Assembly: GCA_947500135.1 (NCBI GenBank) | Contig: CANMQX010000002.1 | Span: 496,001-560,000 of the forward strand | Direction of reading: 5' to 3' | Source: an uncultured Paracoccaceae bacterium | Lineage (GTDB): Bacteria; Pseudomonadota; Alphaproteobacteria; Rhodobacterales; Rhodobacteraceae | Length of the DNA stretch: 64,000 bases | Part shown: piece by piece, positions 20,309-29,659 of the stretch | Numbering within the stretch: position 1 is the stretch's first letter | Layout of the letters: the number at the start of each line of letters is the position of its first letter | Translations under genes and position numbers: made by a program | Notes under the pieces: model-generated | What the model was told of the DNA's origin: nothing | The model's input: the letters and a program-made list of their open reading frames with translations, nothing else | Databases searched by the model: none

Positions 20309-20410
20309 CGCTGCGTACGGTCGCCATATTGACGCAATCGGGTTCCAACGCTAAACACGCTTAGGTTGTTGTGATTTTCAGAATGTAGCTAAAGCGTGTG
20401 AGCCTGTAGA

Positions 20411-21802
20411 ATGCACTACCTCGAAAAAGAACTTGGTGCTTTCTTGGGGCAACCCGAAGCATTCGCGTTTCTGGACTCCAGCGCCTGCGACGGCTTTTGG
20501 TTCTGGGATCTTGAGAATCCCGAACATGAATACATGAGCGCTGGTTTCTGGCGCGCCTTGGGGTTTGATCCGGCAGAGCGAAAGCACCTCGCGTCCGAAT
20601 GGCAAAACCTGATTTTCCCCGAAGATGGCGAAACCGCCCTGCAGAATTTCAGGCAGCATTGCGAAGATACATCTTTTCCCTACGACCAATTGGTCCGGTA
20701 CAAGACATCTGATGGGGGCACGGTAACGGTGCGTTGCCGGGGTGTTGCCGTGCGCGAAGACGGGGTGCCAAAGCGCATGTTGGGGTCGCACACGATTATC
20801 CATGACACGCGGGCAACGGAAATCGACCGGGAACTCAGTCAGATGCTGGAACTGTCCAGCGACGCGATCCTCGCCTATTCAGAGGATAGCGGCGTGTTAC
20901 GCTGGAACCAGGGGGCCGAGGCAATGTATGGCATCCCTGAGGCCGAAGCGATCGGGCAAGACCCGAATACGCTGACACAGGCGGAATTCGGCGTTTCAAT
21001 GCATGAAATCCGGACCATCCTTGATGCTGGCAAAACCTGGACCGGCGATACCAAACGCAAGACCCGCAACGGCAAGGTTTTGATCACCTCAACCAACATC
21101 CAACGGGTCGAGGTATCGGGCGGGCGCACATTGTTGCTGCAGATCGACCGCGACATCACCGAACGGTTCGAAGCGCAGGAAAAAGAGCGCCACCTGACGC
21201 GCGAGCTGCATCACCGGGTCAAAAACCTGTTCTCGATCATCCAGGGGCTCGTCCGGCTCAGTTTTCGGCTGGCGCGCACCAATGTTGGGCTGGCTGACAA
21301 GATCTGTTCGCGGATCGACGCATTGGCCAAAGCATATGCCCTGTCGATGGAACCCGAACACGACAAGACGGTTGATCTTCACACGCTTGTCAGTCAGGCA
21401 CTTGTCCCCTTTGCAAAGGGCGAAAAGACGATCCAGATCGAGGGTGACATCCTTCCTATAGCGGTCAATGACATCAGTCCGCTGAGTTTGATCATTAACG
21501 AACTGGCGACCAACGCATCCAAATACGGGGCGTTGCGTACCCAAGACGGCCGCGTTTCCGTCAACTGGGGACAAGATACAGATGATAACGGACGCGCAGT
21601 AATCAGACTTATCTGGTCAGAACAGAACGCTGTGTCTGAGGATACGAAAACACCCGAAGTCACCGGTTTTGGCACCCGGTTGATGACGCTATCCGCGCAG
21701 CAATTGAACGCGACACTTAACCAAGAATGGACAAATGAGGGCCTGAACTGCACATTAGCGATACCTTTTGCGCAACAGCCCCAAGACCGAATTGAGGCTT
21801 GA
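20411..21802 (+). CDS. PAS-domain histidine kinase (HisKA_2/HWE family)
   Basis: PAS repeats; LTRELHHRVKNLFSIIQGLVRLS. Confidence 0.88.
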   Translation: MHYLEKELGAFLGQPEAFAFLDSSACDGFWFWDLENPEHEYMSAGFWRALGFDPAERKHLASEWQNLIFPEDGETALQNFRQHCEDTSFPYDQLVRYKTSDGGTVTVRCRGVAVREDGVPKRMLGSHTIIHDTRATEIDRELSQMLELSSDAILAYSEDSGVLRWNQGAEAMYGIPEAEAIGQDPNTLTQAEFGVSMHEIRTILDAGKTWTGDTKRKTRNGKVLITSTNIQRVEVSGGRTLLLQIDRDITERFEAQEKERHLTRELHHRVKNLFSIIQGLVRLSFRLARTNVGLADKICSRIDALAKAYALSMEPEHDKTVDLHTLVSQALVPFAKGEKTIQIEGDILPIAVNDISPLSLIINELATNASKYGALRTQDGRVSVNWGQDTDDNGRAVIRLIWSEQNAVSEDTKTPEVTGFGTRLMTLSAQQLNATLNQEWTNEGLNCTLAIPFAQQPQDRIEA

Positions 21803-21807
21803 TCAAC

Positions 21808-22224
21808 ATGTCCGACCCTGATGGAGCACCGCAAATGAGCGAACAAGATGAACAAAGGCCACTGATTGGCAAGAAGGTACTGATTGTCGAAGATGAGATG
21901 CTGATCGCCTTCGACCTGATGGACACTTTCGGTGATGCGGGTGCTGCAGCCATCGGGCCAGCGGGCACGTTGGAGCAAGCGTTTGAGACATTCGACAAGG
22001 ATGAAACTGACGTCGCCATCCTTGATATCGATCTGCGCGGGGTGTCGGTGTTCCCGTTTGCAGAAGCATTGGTCAAACGCAACATTCCCATCGTCTTCCA
22101 TTCGGGTCACGGCACATTGGAAAACCTCGAAACGCGTTTTCCGGGCGCTGCAATTTGCCCGAAACCCGCATCAAAAGAAGAACTTATCAACAAAGTGTCC
22201 AGTCTGCTCGCAACAGAAAGTTAG
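21808..22224 (+). CDS. single-domain response regulator
   Basis: VLIVEDEMLIAFDLMD...DVAILDIDLRG...IVFHSGH. Confidence 0.88.
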   Translation: MSDPDGAPQMSEQDEQRPLIGKKVLIVEDEMLIAFDLMDTFGDAGAAAIGPAGTLEQAFETFDKDETDVAILDIDLRGVSVFPFAEALVKRNIPIVFHSGHGTLENLETRFPGAAICPKPASKEELINKVSSLLATES

Positions 22225-22256
22225 GACCCCGCCAAATCCCGTCTTCAGCGGGGTCC
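22224..22256. terminator. hairpin between convergent response regulator and DUF2145 genes
   Basis: GGACCCCGC...GCGGGGTCC. Confidence 0.5.
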
Positions 22257-22260
22257 ATAT

Positions 22261-23061
22261 TCAAAACCGCAGCACCTTGTCCGGCGTCACCCGATAGACG
22301 CTATCGTCCAGATCATGGTTTTGCATAAACCGGGCAATCGCGCCGAAAGTCGCTGTACGGACAGCGCTGCCATGATCTGCTGTGGTCAAAGCCTGTGATG
22401 CGGCAGGCGCCAACAGCCGCTGCAATCCATTCAACCGAACCGGTTGACCCGCAAAATGGGCAGCAACATTCGCTTTGATCTGGGTCGGATCGGTTGTGTC
22501 GTATAGCGCCGCCATCACCACATCCAACGTATGCTCGGTGCAGTTCTGAAACTGATGGGTCGCTGGGTTGGCCAGCACCGAATAGGACGGGTTATGCAGC
22601 CGGGCATAGGTCGGGCTTGCAATCACATTTAGCAGTTTTTGCTGCAACCGTGGATCAGGAATAATGACACCCGCATCCAGCCGATGTGCCGCCGCAAAGA
22701 AATCTGCCGGGGTGTCCTGCACCAATTCGCTGCGGGTCAGGTCACCGGCGGTTTGGTACAGGTTATAAACGCGGTACCCCATGCCTGTGCTGCCATCGGC
22801 ACGCGTGATCCGGGAATACACCCAGAAAGCCACGTGGGTATATCTGATACCATCGGGCAATAACGACGGATCGCGGCCAACCCGGGCAACAATTGCGACA
22901 TTCGCCCCGCGTGATGCCAGATCACGCTGCACACGATTTGCAAAATTAACGACATCGGCAGTTGGCAAGACGGCGTCCGCAGCCGCGCTGCTACCCGCCA
23001 TGGCAGGCAATGGCAGCACGAGTGTCAGGGCAACAAAAATCAGTTTAATATAATGTCTCAT
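22261..23061 (-). CDS. DUF2145 domain-containing exported protein
   Basis: Signal peptide; DUF2145-like GANVAIVARVGRDPSLLPDGIRYTHVAFWVYS and NCTEHTLDVV. Confidence 0.75.
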   Translation of the reverse strand: MRHYIKLIFVALTLVLPLPAMAGSSAAADAVLPTADVVNFANRVQRDLASRGANVAIVARVGRDPSLLPDGIRYTHVAFWVYSRITRADGSTGMGYRVYNLYQTAGDLTRSELVQDTPADFFAAAHRLDAGVIIPDPRLQQKLLNVIASPTYARLHNPSYSVLANPATHQFQNCTEHTLDVVMAALYDTTDPTQIKANVAAHFAGQPVRLNGLQRLLAPAASQALTTADHGSAVRTATFGAIARFMQNHDLDDSVYRVTPDKVLRF

Positions 23062-23076
23062 TTCAATAGCCCCTGA

Positions 23077-23427
23077 TTACAAGCGCGGCGGGCCGTCAGG
23101 GACGACACAAGTATTGGTTGCAGCAGGCGCATGACATACCGTTGGCTTTGCAGGCGAAACGCCGGCCTCAAATACTTGCGACCCGGCGTCTGCCGAAGCT
23201 GTGCCCACCTGCTCTATCGCCGAACCCGTAACGGCCAGAACAGAACCCGCCGCCATGACCGGCACCGCAGCAACCGTTGCCGCAGAGCCTGCAACGGCGC
23301 TGACCCCGTGGCCAGTGGCTTGCGCACTGTGATCGGCAGATTGGGTGGCATGTTGGGCGCTTGGCGTGGCACAGGCTGCCAAGACGACCAGGCCAGTGAT
23401 CCCGGCTGTGAGTTTCAATATATGCAT
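23077..23427 (-). CDS. small Ala/Gly-rich lipoprotein
   Basis: Signal peptide with lipobox VVLAAC; 3-bp type spacing to the DUF2145 gene downstream. Confidence 0.6.
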   Translation of the reverse strand: MHILKLTAGITGLVVLAACATPSAQHATQSADHSAQATGHGVSAVAGSAATVAAVPVMAAGSVLAVTGSAIEQVGTASADAGSQVFEAGVSPAKPTVCHAPAATNTCVVPDGPPRL

Positions 23428-23531
23428 GACTTACCTCATTTATGAACAATGTTCACACTATTTAGGTAAGGCTGGTCTAGCTGTCAACAGATTTCTTGAA
23501 CAATGCTCACGAAATGCAGCAGAGATGCATC

Positions 23532-23993
23532 TTACAACGGGAGAGCCACGGTTGCCTTGATTTCTTCCATCGACAAAAGTGCCGTCACATTATGCACTTT
23601 CACCTCTGAAATCAGCGCCTGATAGAACGTGTCATAAGCCCGCGCATTCTGCACCCGGACCTTTAGGATGTAGTCGATATCGCCTGCCAGCCGGTGTGCC
23701 TCCTGCACTTCGGCACGTGATCGCAGGGCCGCCAGAAACCGGGCCTGCCAGTCCGCGTCATGTTCTGACGTGCGGATCAAAACAAAAAAACATGCCTCAA
23801 ACCCCAACGCCTCTGCATCCAGCAAAACCGTCTGCTGGCCGATGATACCGGCCTCGCGCATCTTCTTGATTCTGTTCCAAACCGGGGTCTTTGATGACCC
23901 GACCGTGCGCGCAATTTCGTCCAATGATTGCGCTGCATCCGCTTGCAATGCGGCAAGGATTTTCCGGTCTGTCGCATCAATCCGAACTGACAT
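23532..23993 (-). CDS. Lrp/AsnC family transcriptional regulator
   Basis: DATDRKILAALQADAAQSLDEIARTVGSSKTPVWNRIKKM plus RAM-like domain. Confidence 0.93.
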   Translation of the reverse strand: MSVRIDATDRKILAALQADAAQSLDEIARTVGSSKTPVWNRIKKMREAGIIGQQTVLLDAEALGFEACFFVLIRTSEHDADWQARFLAALRSRAEVQEAHRLAGDIDYILKVRVQNARAYDTFYQALISEVKVHNVTALLSMEEIKATVALPL

Positions 23994-24128
23994 TCTCTGA
24001 TCTCCGTATTTTCAGGACGGCTGGTCCAAAATACAGCCAACCCAGAACATATGTCCTTACTTAGCGCCAAGGGGGCGCAACAGGAAGAACATTATTCTAT
24101 ATTGAACGGAAGAAATCAGAGGTTCGTC

Positions 24129-25520
24129 ATGAAGCACTTCCCCATCTTCCTCGCCGTCGAAGGCCGCCGCATCGTTTTGTCCGGCGGTGGTGATGCAGCC
24201 ATGGCCAAGCTGCGGCTTTTGATGAAGACAGAGGCACATCTGACCGTCATCGCCGCGGATATCGCCGATGACATCCACAAATGGGCCAGCCAAGGCAAAC
24301 TGCGTATCATCGAACGGGCGATGGAGCCCGGCGACGCATTATGTGCCGCACTTTTCTATGCCGCCAACGAAGATGACGCCGAAGACGCCCGTGTATCGGC
24401 CATCGCCAATGCCGAAGGCGCGCTGTTCAATATCGTCGATAACCTTGCCGATAGCCAGTTCATCACCCCCGCAATCGTTGACCGTGATCCGGTCACGGTC
24501 GCCATCGGCACCGAAGGTGCCGCACCGGTGCTGGCCCGTGCTATCAAGGCTGATCTGGAAGAACGCCTGCCTACATCATTGGGTATCCTCGCCCGCATCG
24601 GCAAAAGCTTCCGCCACGCGGTTGAAGTGCTGCCCATGGGCCGCAAGCGGCGGGATTTCTGGTCTTCCTTCTACTTCAACGCTGGCCCCAAAGCGATTGC
24701 AGAGGCTGGTGAAACCGGTGTCATCCCAGCGCTCGAAATGCTGCTGGATAATCACATCATGGCAGACACCAAGGAAGGTCATGTTGACCTGGTCGGCGCT
24801 GGCCCCGGTGATCCGGAACTGCTGACGCTCAAGGCGCGCAACGCGCTCGACAAGGCGGATATCGTTATCCATGACCGGCTGGTCACTGGCGAAATCCTCG
24901 AACTCGCACGCCGCGAGGCAATCATCATTGACGCAGGCAAAACCGGCTTTGGCCCGTCGATGAAGCAGGAAGATATCGACGCGCTGATCGTCCAGCATGC
25001 ATTGGACGGACACCATGTGGTGCGCCTCAAAGCAGGTGATCCGACCGTCTTTGGGCGGCTTGACGAGGAAATCGAAGCACTCGAAGCCGCCGATGTCAGC
25101 TACCGGATCATCCCCGGCATCACCGCCGCCTCTGCCGCCGTGGCAAATATCGGTCAAAGCCTGACCAAACGCGGCAGAAACTCTGCCGTGCGGCTGATCA
25201 CCGGGCATGACACCAAAGGCTATGCCGATCACGATTGGGCCGCACTCGCCCAGCCCGGCGAGGTTGCGGCGATCTATATGGGCAAGAAATCCGCCCGGTT
25301 TATTCAGGGCCGCCTGTTGATGCATGGCGCCGATCCTGCAACGCCCGTAACCATCATCGAAAATGTCAGCCGCGCGGATCAGCAGATCATCGCGACAACG
25401 CTTGCCGAACTTGAACCGACCCTCACCCAGGCAGACCTGCAAGGGCCTGCCATCACTTTCTATGGCCTCGCCCCGCGCGATGCCGCGTCCCAAATAGAAA
25501 ACATCAGGGAGTTTGCATAA
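24129..25520 (+). CDS. cysG: siroheme synthase
   Basis: Bifunctional layout: NAD-binding N-term, then VDLVGAGPGDPELLTLKARNAL...VVRLKAGDPTVFGR. Confidence 0.95.
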   Translation: MKHFPIFLAVEGRRIVLSGGGDAAMAKLRLLMKTEAHLTVIAADIADDIHKWASQGKLRIIERAMEPGDALCAALFYAANEDDAEDARVSAIANAEGALFNIVDNLADSQFITPAIVDRDPVTVAIGTEGAAPVLARAIKADLEERLPTSLGILARIGKSFRHAVEVLPMGRKRRDFWSSFYFNAGPKAIAEAGETGVIPALEMLLDNHIMADTKEGHVDLVGAGPGDPELLTLKARNALDKADIVIHDRLVTGEILELARREAIIIDAGKTGFGPSMKQEDIDALIVQHALDGHHVVRLKAGDPTVFGRLDEEIEALEAADVSYRIIPGITAASAAVANIGQSLTKRGRNSAVRLITGHDTKGYADHDWAALAQPGEVAAIYMGKKSARFIQGRLLMHGADPATPVTIIENVSRADQQIIATTLAELEPTLTQADLQGPAITFYGLAPRDAASQIENIREFA

Positions 25521-25816
25521 TGGCCCGCAGTTTTACACCCAAAGTCGTCACCGCCAACGCATTGCTGGAAGGCGATGCGGTCTGGCTGACCGAAGACAAC
25601 ACGTGGACCCGCGATATCCGCGAAGCTGAATTGATCACGGACGAGGCGCATGGCGACCTGCGCCTGCTAGAGGCGCAGGCGCGTGCTGATGAAATTGCAG
25701 GTGCCTATTTGGCTGATGCCACGTCAGGCGAAGACGGCCCCGAACCCACCCATTTCCGCGAGGCGTTCCGCACGCGCGGCCCCTCAAACTACGATCACGG
25801 AAAACAGGCAGGGTAA
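25520..25816 (+). CDS. DUF2849 domain-containing protein
   Basis: Small protein between cysG and cysI, matching the family in this operon context. Confidence 0.75.
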   Translation: MARSFTPKVVTANALLEGDAVWLTEDNTWTRDIREAELITDEAHGDLRLLEAQARADEIAGAYLADATSGEDGPEPTHFREAFRTRGPSNYDHGKQAG

Positions 25817-25862
25817 CAAAGTTTCGCAGAAACTTTGCTTTCAAATTCTCTCAGAGAATTTG
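25817..25862. repeat. 46-bp double-hairpin element, copy 1
   Basis: CAAAGTTTC-GCA-GAAACTTTG-CTTT-CAAATTCTC-TCA-GAGAATTTG. Confidence 0.9.
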
Positions 25863-25881
25863 CCCGCCAGAAGGAAACGAT

Positions 25882-27552
25882 ATGTATAAATACAATGACT
25901 TCGATGAGGCTTTCGTGCGCTCCCGCGTGGCCCAGTTCCGCGGCCAGGTGGAACGCCGTATCGACGGCTCCTTGACCGAAGACGAATTCAAACCGCTCCG
26001 CCTGATGAACGGTCTATATGTGCAATTGCACGCCTATATGCTGCGCGTGGCGGTCCCTTACGGGACGCTGAATAGCGCGCAGATGCGCCAACTCGCCTAT
26101 ATTGCGGACAAGTGGGACAAGGGCTATGGCCATTTCACCACGCGCCAGAACATCCAATATAACTGGCCAAAACTGCAAGACGTGCCAGATATGTTGGAGG
26201 CGCTGGCAGATGTAGAAATGCACGCCATCCAGACGTCCGGCAACACGATCCGCAACGTGACGGCCGACCATTTCGCCGGGGCTGCCGCAGATGAAATCGA
26301 AGACCCGCGCGCCATCGCAGAACTGCTGCGCCAATGGTCTACAGACCACCCCGAATTCCAGTTCCTGCCGCGCAAGTTCAAAATCGCCGTAACCGGTGCA
26401 ACAGAAGATCGCGCCGTAACCAAAGCCCACGATATCGGGCTACGCATGGTCCGCAATGACGCAGGCGAACCGGGTTTCGAAGTGATCGTGGGCGGCGGCC
26501 TTGGCCGCACACCAATGGTCGGCAAGGTTCTGCGGGACTTCCTGCCCAAGGCCGACCTGCTGCCATATTGCGAGGCGATCGTCAGCGTCTACAATCTGCT
26601 GGGCCGCCGCGACAATAAGTATAAGGCACGGATCAAGATTACCGTACATGAAAACGGGCTGGAGAAGATACAGGAACTGGTCGAAGACCGGTTCACGGCG
26701 ATCCGCGCTGGTTTCTCTGGCCATGACCAAGAGCTGCTGAGTGAGATCGAAACAGCTTTCGCCCCGCCCGCTTTCGTCGCAAAATCCATCGATGGCTACG
26801 AGGCTGCGCGGCTTGCCAACCCCGCCTTCCGGTCATGGACAGACACCAACCTGTCGGAACACAAGGCCGACGGTTATGCCATTGTCTCGATCAGCATCAA
26901 AAAACACGGGGCCACCCCCGGCGATGCCACATCAGACCAGATGCGGGTCATGGCGGAACTCGCCGAAAAATATGGCCATAACGAATTGCGGATCAGCCAC
27001 GAACAGAACGTGATCCTGCCACATGTGCATAAATCCGACCTGGCAAAGGTCTATGCCGCCCTGCGCGAAGCTGATCTTGCGACGGCAAATATTGGGCTGG
27101 TCTCTGACATCATCGCCTGCCCCGGCATGGATTACTGCGCGCTGGCCACGGCCCGTTCGATCCCGATCGCACAGGAAATTGCCACCCGTTTTGATGAACT
27201 GAAGATCGAACATGATATTGGCCAGCTGAAAATCAAAATCTCAGGCTGCATCAATGCCTGCGGGCACCACCATGTCGGCCATATCGGGATCCTTGGGCTC
27301 GACCGGGCGGGCGTCGAAAACTACCAGATCACATTGGGCGGTGACGGCACCCAAACCACGTCCATCGGCGAACGGGCTGGCCCCGGTTTCAGCGCCGAAG
27401 AGATCGTGCCAGCCATCGAACGGCTGGTAACCGGTTACCTTGACCTGCGCGACAGCCCCGCTGAAACCTTCCTCCAAACTTACCGTCGTTTGGGCATGGA
27501 ACCTTTCAAAGCCATCCTTTATCCAGTTGAGGACAAAGCCAATGCCGCTTAA
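25882..27552 (+). CDS. cysI: nitrite/sulfite reductase (sulfite reductase hemoprotein)
   Basis: Siroheme/4Fe-4S motifs: ACPGMDYCALA...KISGCINACGHHHVGHIG. Confidence 0.93.
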   Translation: MYKYNDFDEAFVRSRVAQFRGQVERRIDGSLTEDEFKPLRLMNGLYVQLHAYMLRVAVPYGTLNSAQMRQLAYIADKWDKGYGHFTTRQNIQYNWPKLQDVPDMLEALADVEMHAIQTSGNTIRNVTADHFAGAAADEIEDPRAIAELLRQWSTDHPEFQFLPRKFKIAVTGATEDRAVTKAHDIGLRMVRNDAGEPGFEVIVGGGLGRTPMVGKVLRDFLPKADLLPYCEAIVSVYNLLGRRDNKYKARIKITVHENGLEKIQELVEDRFTAIRAGFSGHDQELLSEIETAFAPPAFVAKSIDGYEAARLANPAFRSWTDTNLSEHKADGYAIVSISIKKHGATPGDATSDQMRVMAELAEKYGHNELRISHEQNVILPHVHKSDLAKVYAALREADLATANIGLVSDIIACPGMDYCALATARSIPIAQEIATRFDELKIEHDIGQLKIKISGCINACGHHHVGHIGILGLDRAGVENYQITLGGDGTQTTSIGERAGPGFSAEEIVPAIERLVTGYLDLRDSPAETFLQTYRRLGMEPFKAILYPVEDKANAA

Positions 27553-28261
27553 GGAACTCGCCGAACGGCGCAACATCCTGCACCGCAAATCGGACGCACA
27601 GACCGTGTTGCGTCACGCGTTGGAAGACGTGCAGATCGGGCCAGTTGCGATGGTTTCGTCCTTTGGGGCGGAAAGCGTCGTGCTTTTGCACATGATCGCC
27701 CAGATCAACCCAGCCACGCCAATCATCTTTTTGGACACTGAAATGCTGTTCCCCGAAACGCTGACCTATCAGCGGGACGTGTCTGCGCAACTCGGGCTCG
27801 CAGATGTGCGTGTGATCGGGCCAGACCGGAATGAGGTGCTGGTTGAGGATGTCGACGGCATCCTGCATCAGGCAGACACCGACGCCTGCTGCGATCTGCG
27901 AAAGACCCGGCCTCTCAACCGCGCCTTGAAGGATTTCGGCGGCTGGATCACCGGGCGCAAACGGTTTCAAGGCGGGCAGCGCGCGCAGCTTCCGCTGTTC
28001 GAAAAGGAAGATCGGAAGATCAAGATCAATCCGCTGGCCAACTGGACCTCACAGGACCTGCAAGACTACATGAACCAGCACAATCTGCCCCGGCACCCGC
28101 TGGTGGCGCAAGGATATCCCTCTATTGGCTGCATGCCCTGCACCACGCGGGTTAGCGACCACGAGGATCCACGTGCAGGCCGCTGGCGCGACAGCGAAAA
28201 AACCGAATGCGGGATTCATTTTGAAAACGGCAAGCCCGTCAGAACAGGACAAGCAGCATGA
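27542..28261 (+). CDS. cysH: phosphoadenylyl-sulfate (or adenylyl-sulfate) reductase
   Basis: SSFGAESVVLLHM; CCDLRKTRPLNRAL; IGCMPCTTRV (CC...CxxC pattern suggests an APS-reductase-type Fe-S enzyme). Confidence 0.92.
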   Translation: MPLKELAERRNILHRKSDAQTVLRHALEDVQIGPVAMVSSFGAESVVLLHMIAQINPATPIIFLDTEMLFPETLTYQRDVSAQLGLADVRVIGPDRNEVLVEDVDGILHQADTDACCDLRKTRPLNRALKDFGGWITGRKRFQGGQRAQLPLFEKEDRKIKINPLANWTSQDLQDYMNQHNLPRHPLVAQGYPSIGCMPCTTRVSDHEDPRAGRWRDSEKTECGIHFENGKPVRTGQAA

Positions 28262-28668
28262 GCGTGATCGTCACCGACAATGGATTCAGCACCGATGACT
28301 GGTCCGGCAGCTTCATCGAACATAGCGATGCGGCCGCCAATGATTGCGATTACGGCATCGACCTGCCCTCCGACACTGCCCCAGAGGCGCTGGCGGGTCT
28401 GAACAACGCGCCAATGATCCGCATCGCCTTCCCGTCATCCGCTGACGGGCGCGGTTTTACGCTGGCTGCCATGTTGCGGCGCAGCGGTTACAAGGGACGG
28501 CTACGGGCCAAGGGGCAGGTATTGGCCGACCAATATGCCATGGCGCGCCGGTCCGGTTTTGATGAGGTTGAGATCGACGACGCCCTTGCCGCACGCCAGC
28601 CCGAGGACCAATGGCAATTCCGGGCCGATTGGCAAAACCACAACTATCAGGCCCGCCTGCGCGGCTAG
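28258..28668 (+). CDS. DUF934 domain-containing protein
   Basis: IRIAFPSSADGRGFTLAAMLRRSGYKGRLRAKGQVLADQYAMARRSGFDEVEI. Confidence 0.9.
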   Translation: MSVIVTDNGFSTDDWSGSFIEHSDAAANDCDYGIDLPSDTAPEALAGLNNAPMIRIAFPSSADGRGFTLAAMLRRSGYKGRLRAKGQVLADQYAMARRSGFDEVEIDDALAARQPEDQWQFRADWQNHNYQARLRG

Positions 28669-28734
28669 GACCAAAGCACCCTTTCCCTGATCCAGATCAA
28701 CGACTAAGACGGAGGGCGGCCCTATCAGGCTGCC

Positions 28735-29592
28735 ATGACACATATGACCGAGCAGACACCCGTGACCCTAGACACCGCCAAAGCCGTCCCTACCCTGCCT
28801 GATGCGCAGACGGTGACGGATGTGAAACACTATACCGACCGGTTGTTCAGCTTTCGCTGCACCCGTCCCGCCAGCTTGCGGTTCCGCTCCGGTGAGTTTG
28901 TCATGATCGGGCTGATGGGGGATCCACATCCCGAAACCGGCAAGCAAAAGCCACTGCTGCGGGCCTATTCCATCGCCTCGCCATCTTGGGACGAAGAGCT
29001 GGAGTTTTATTCCATCAAGGTCCCCGATGGGCCGCTGACATCAAAACTCCAGCACATTAAACCGGGGGATGAGATTATCCTGCGACCCAAACCGGTGGGC
29101 ACGCTGGTGCATGACGCGCTGATCCCCGGCAAGCGCCTCTGGTTCTTTGCCACCGGAACAGGCTTTGCGCCTTTTGCGTCGCTACTGCGTGAGCCGCAAA
29201 CCTATGAAGACTATGACGAAATCATCATCACCCACACCTGCCGCGAGGTGGGCGAGCTGACCTATGGACGCGACCTGATTGAGGCGCTCAAGGACGATGA
29301 GTTGCTCAATGAAGTGATCGGCGAAGGTTTCTGGAAGAAAATTAAGTACTACCCAACCACCACACGTGAAGAGAGCCCCAAGATGGGGCGGATCACCGAC
29401 CTGATGCGCTCGGGCGAGGCATTTACCGATCTTGCCGTGCCGCCACTCACCCCGGAAACAGACCGGGCGATGATCTGCGGGAACCTGGCATTCAACCTCG
29501 AACTCAAGGACATGCTGGAAGAATACGGGCTGGTCGAAGGGGCCAATTCTAACCCGCAGCACTACGTCGTCGAGAAGGCATTTCTGGACTGA
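28735..29592 (+). CDS. fpr: ferredoxin--NADP reductase
   Basis: RAYSIASPSWDEELEFYSIKVPDGPLTS and ATGTGFAPFASLLR. Confidence 0.93.
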   Translation: MTHMTEQTPVTLDTAKAVPTLPDAQTVTDVKHYTDRLFSFRCTRPASLRFRSGEFVMIGLMGDPHPETGKQKPLLRAYSIASPSWDEELEFYSIKVPDGPLTSKLQHIKPGDEIILRPKPVGTLVHDALIPGKRLWFFATGTGFAPFASLLREPQTYEDYDEIIITHTCREVGELTYGRDLIEALKDDELLNEVIGEGFWKKIKYYPTTTREESPKMGRITDLMRSGEAFTDLAVPPLTPETDRAMICGNLAFNLELKDMLEEYGLVEGANSNPQHYVVEKAFLD

Positions 29593-29610
29593 CAACAATA
29601 CCAGACCAAT

Positions 29611-29645
29611 AAAAAAGCCGCGCTGGCGACAGCGCGGCTTTTTCT
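29611..29645 (+). terminator. rho-independent terminator after fpr
   Basis: AAAAAAGCCGCGCT-GGCGAC-AGCGCGGCTTTTTC. Confidence 0.85.
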
Positions 29646-29659
29646 TTTATGGCAAATAC

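Noticed and set aside
21394-22110. 238-aa minus-strand ORF across the kinase/response-regulator junction
   Set aside because: Overlaps two well-supported plus-strand genes and has no domain resemblance.
24576-25493. 305-aa minus-strand ORF
   Set aside because: Antisense to cysG, which is unambiguous.
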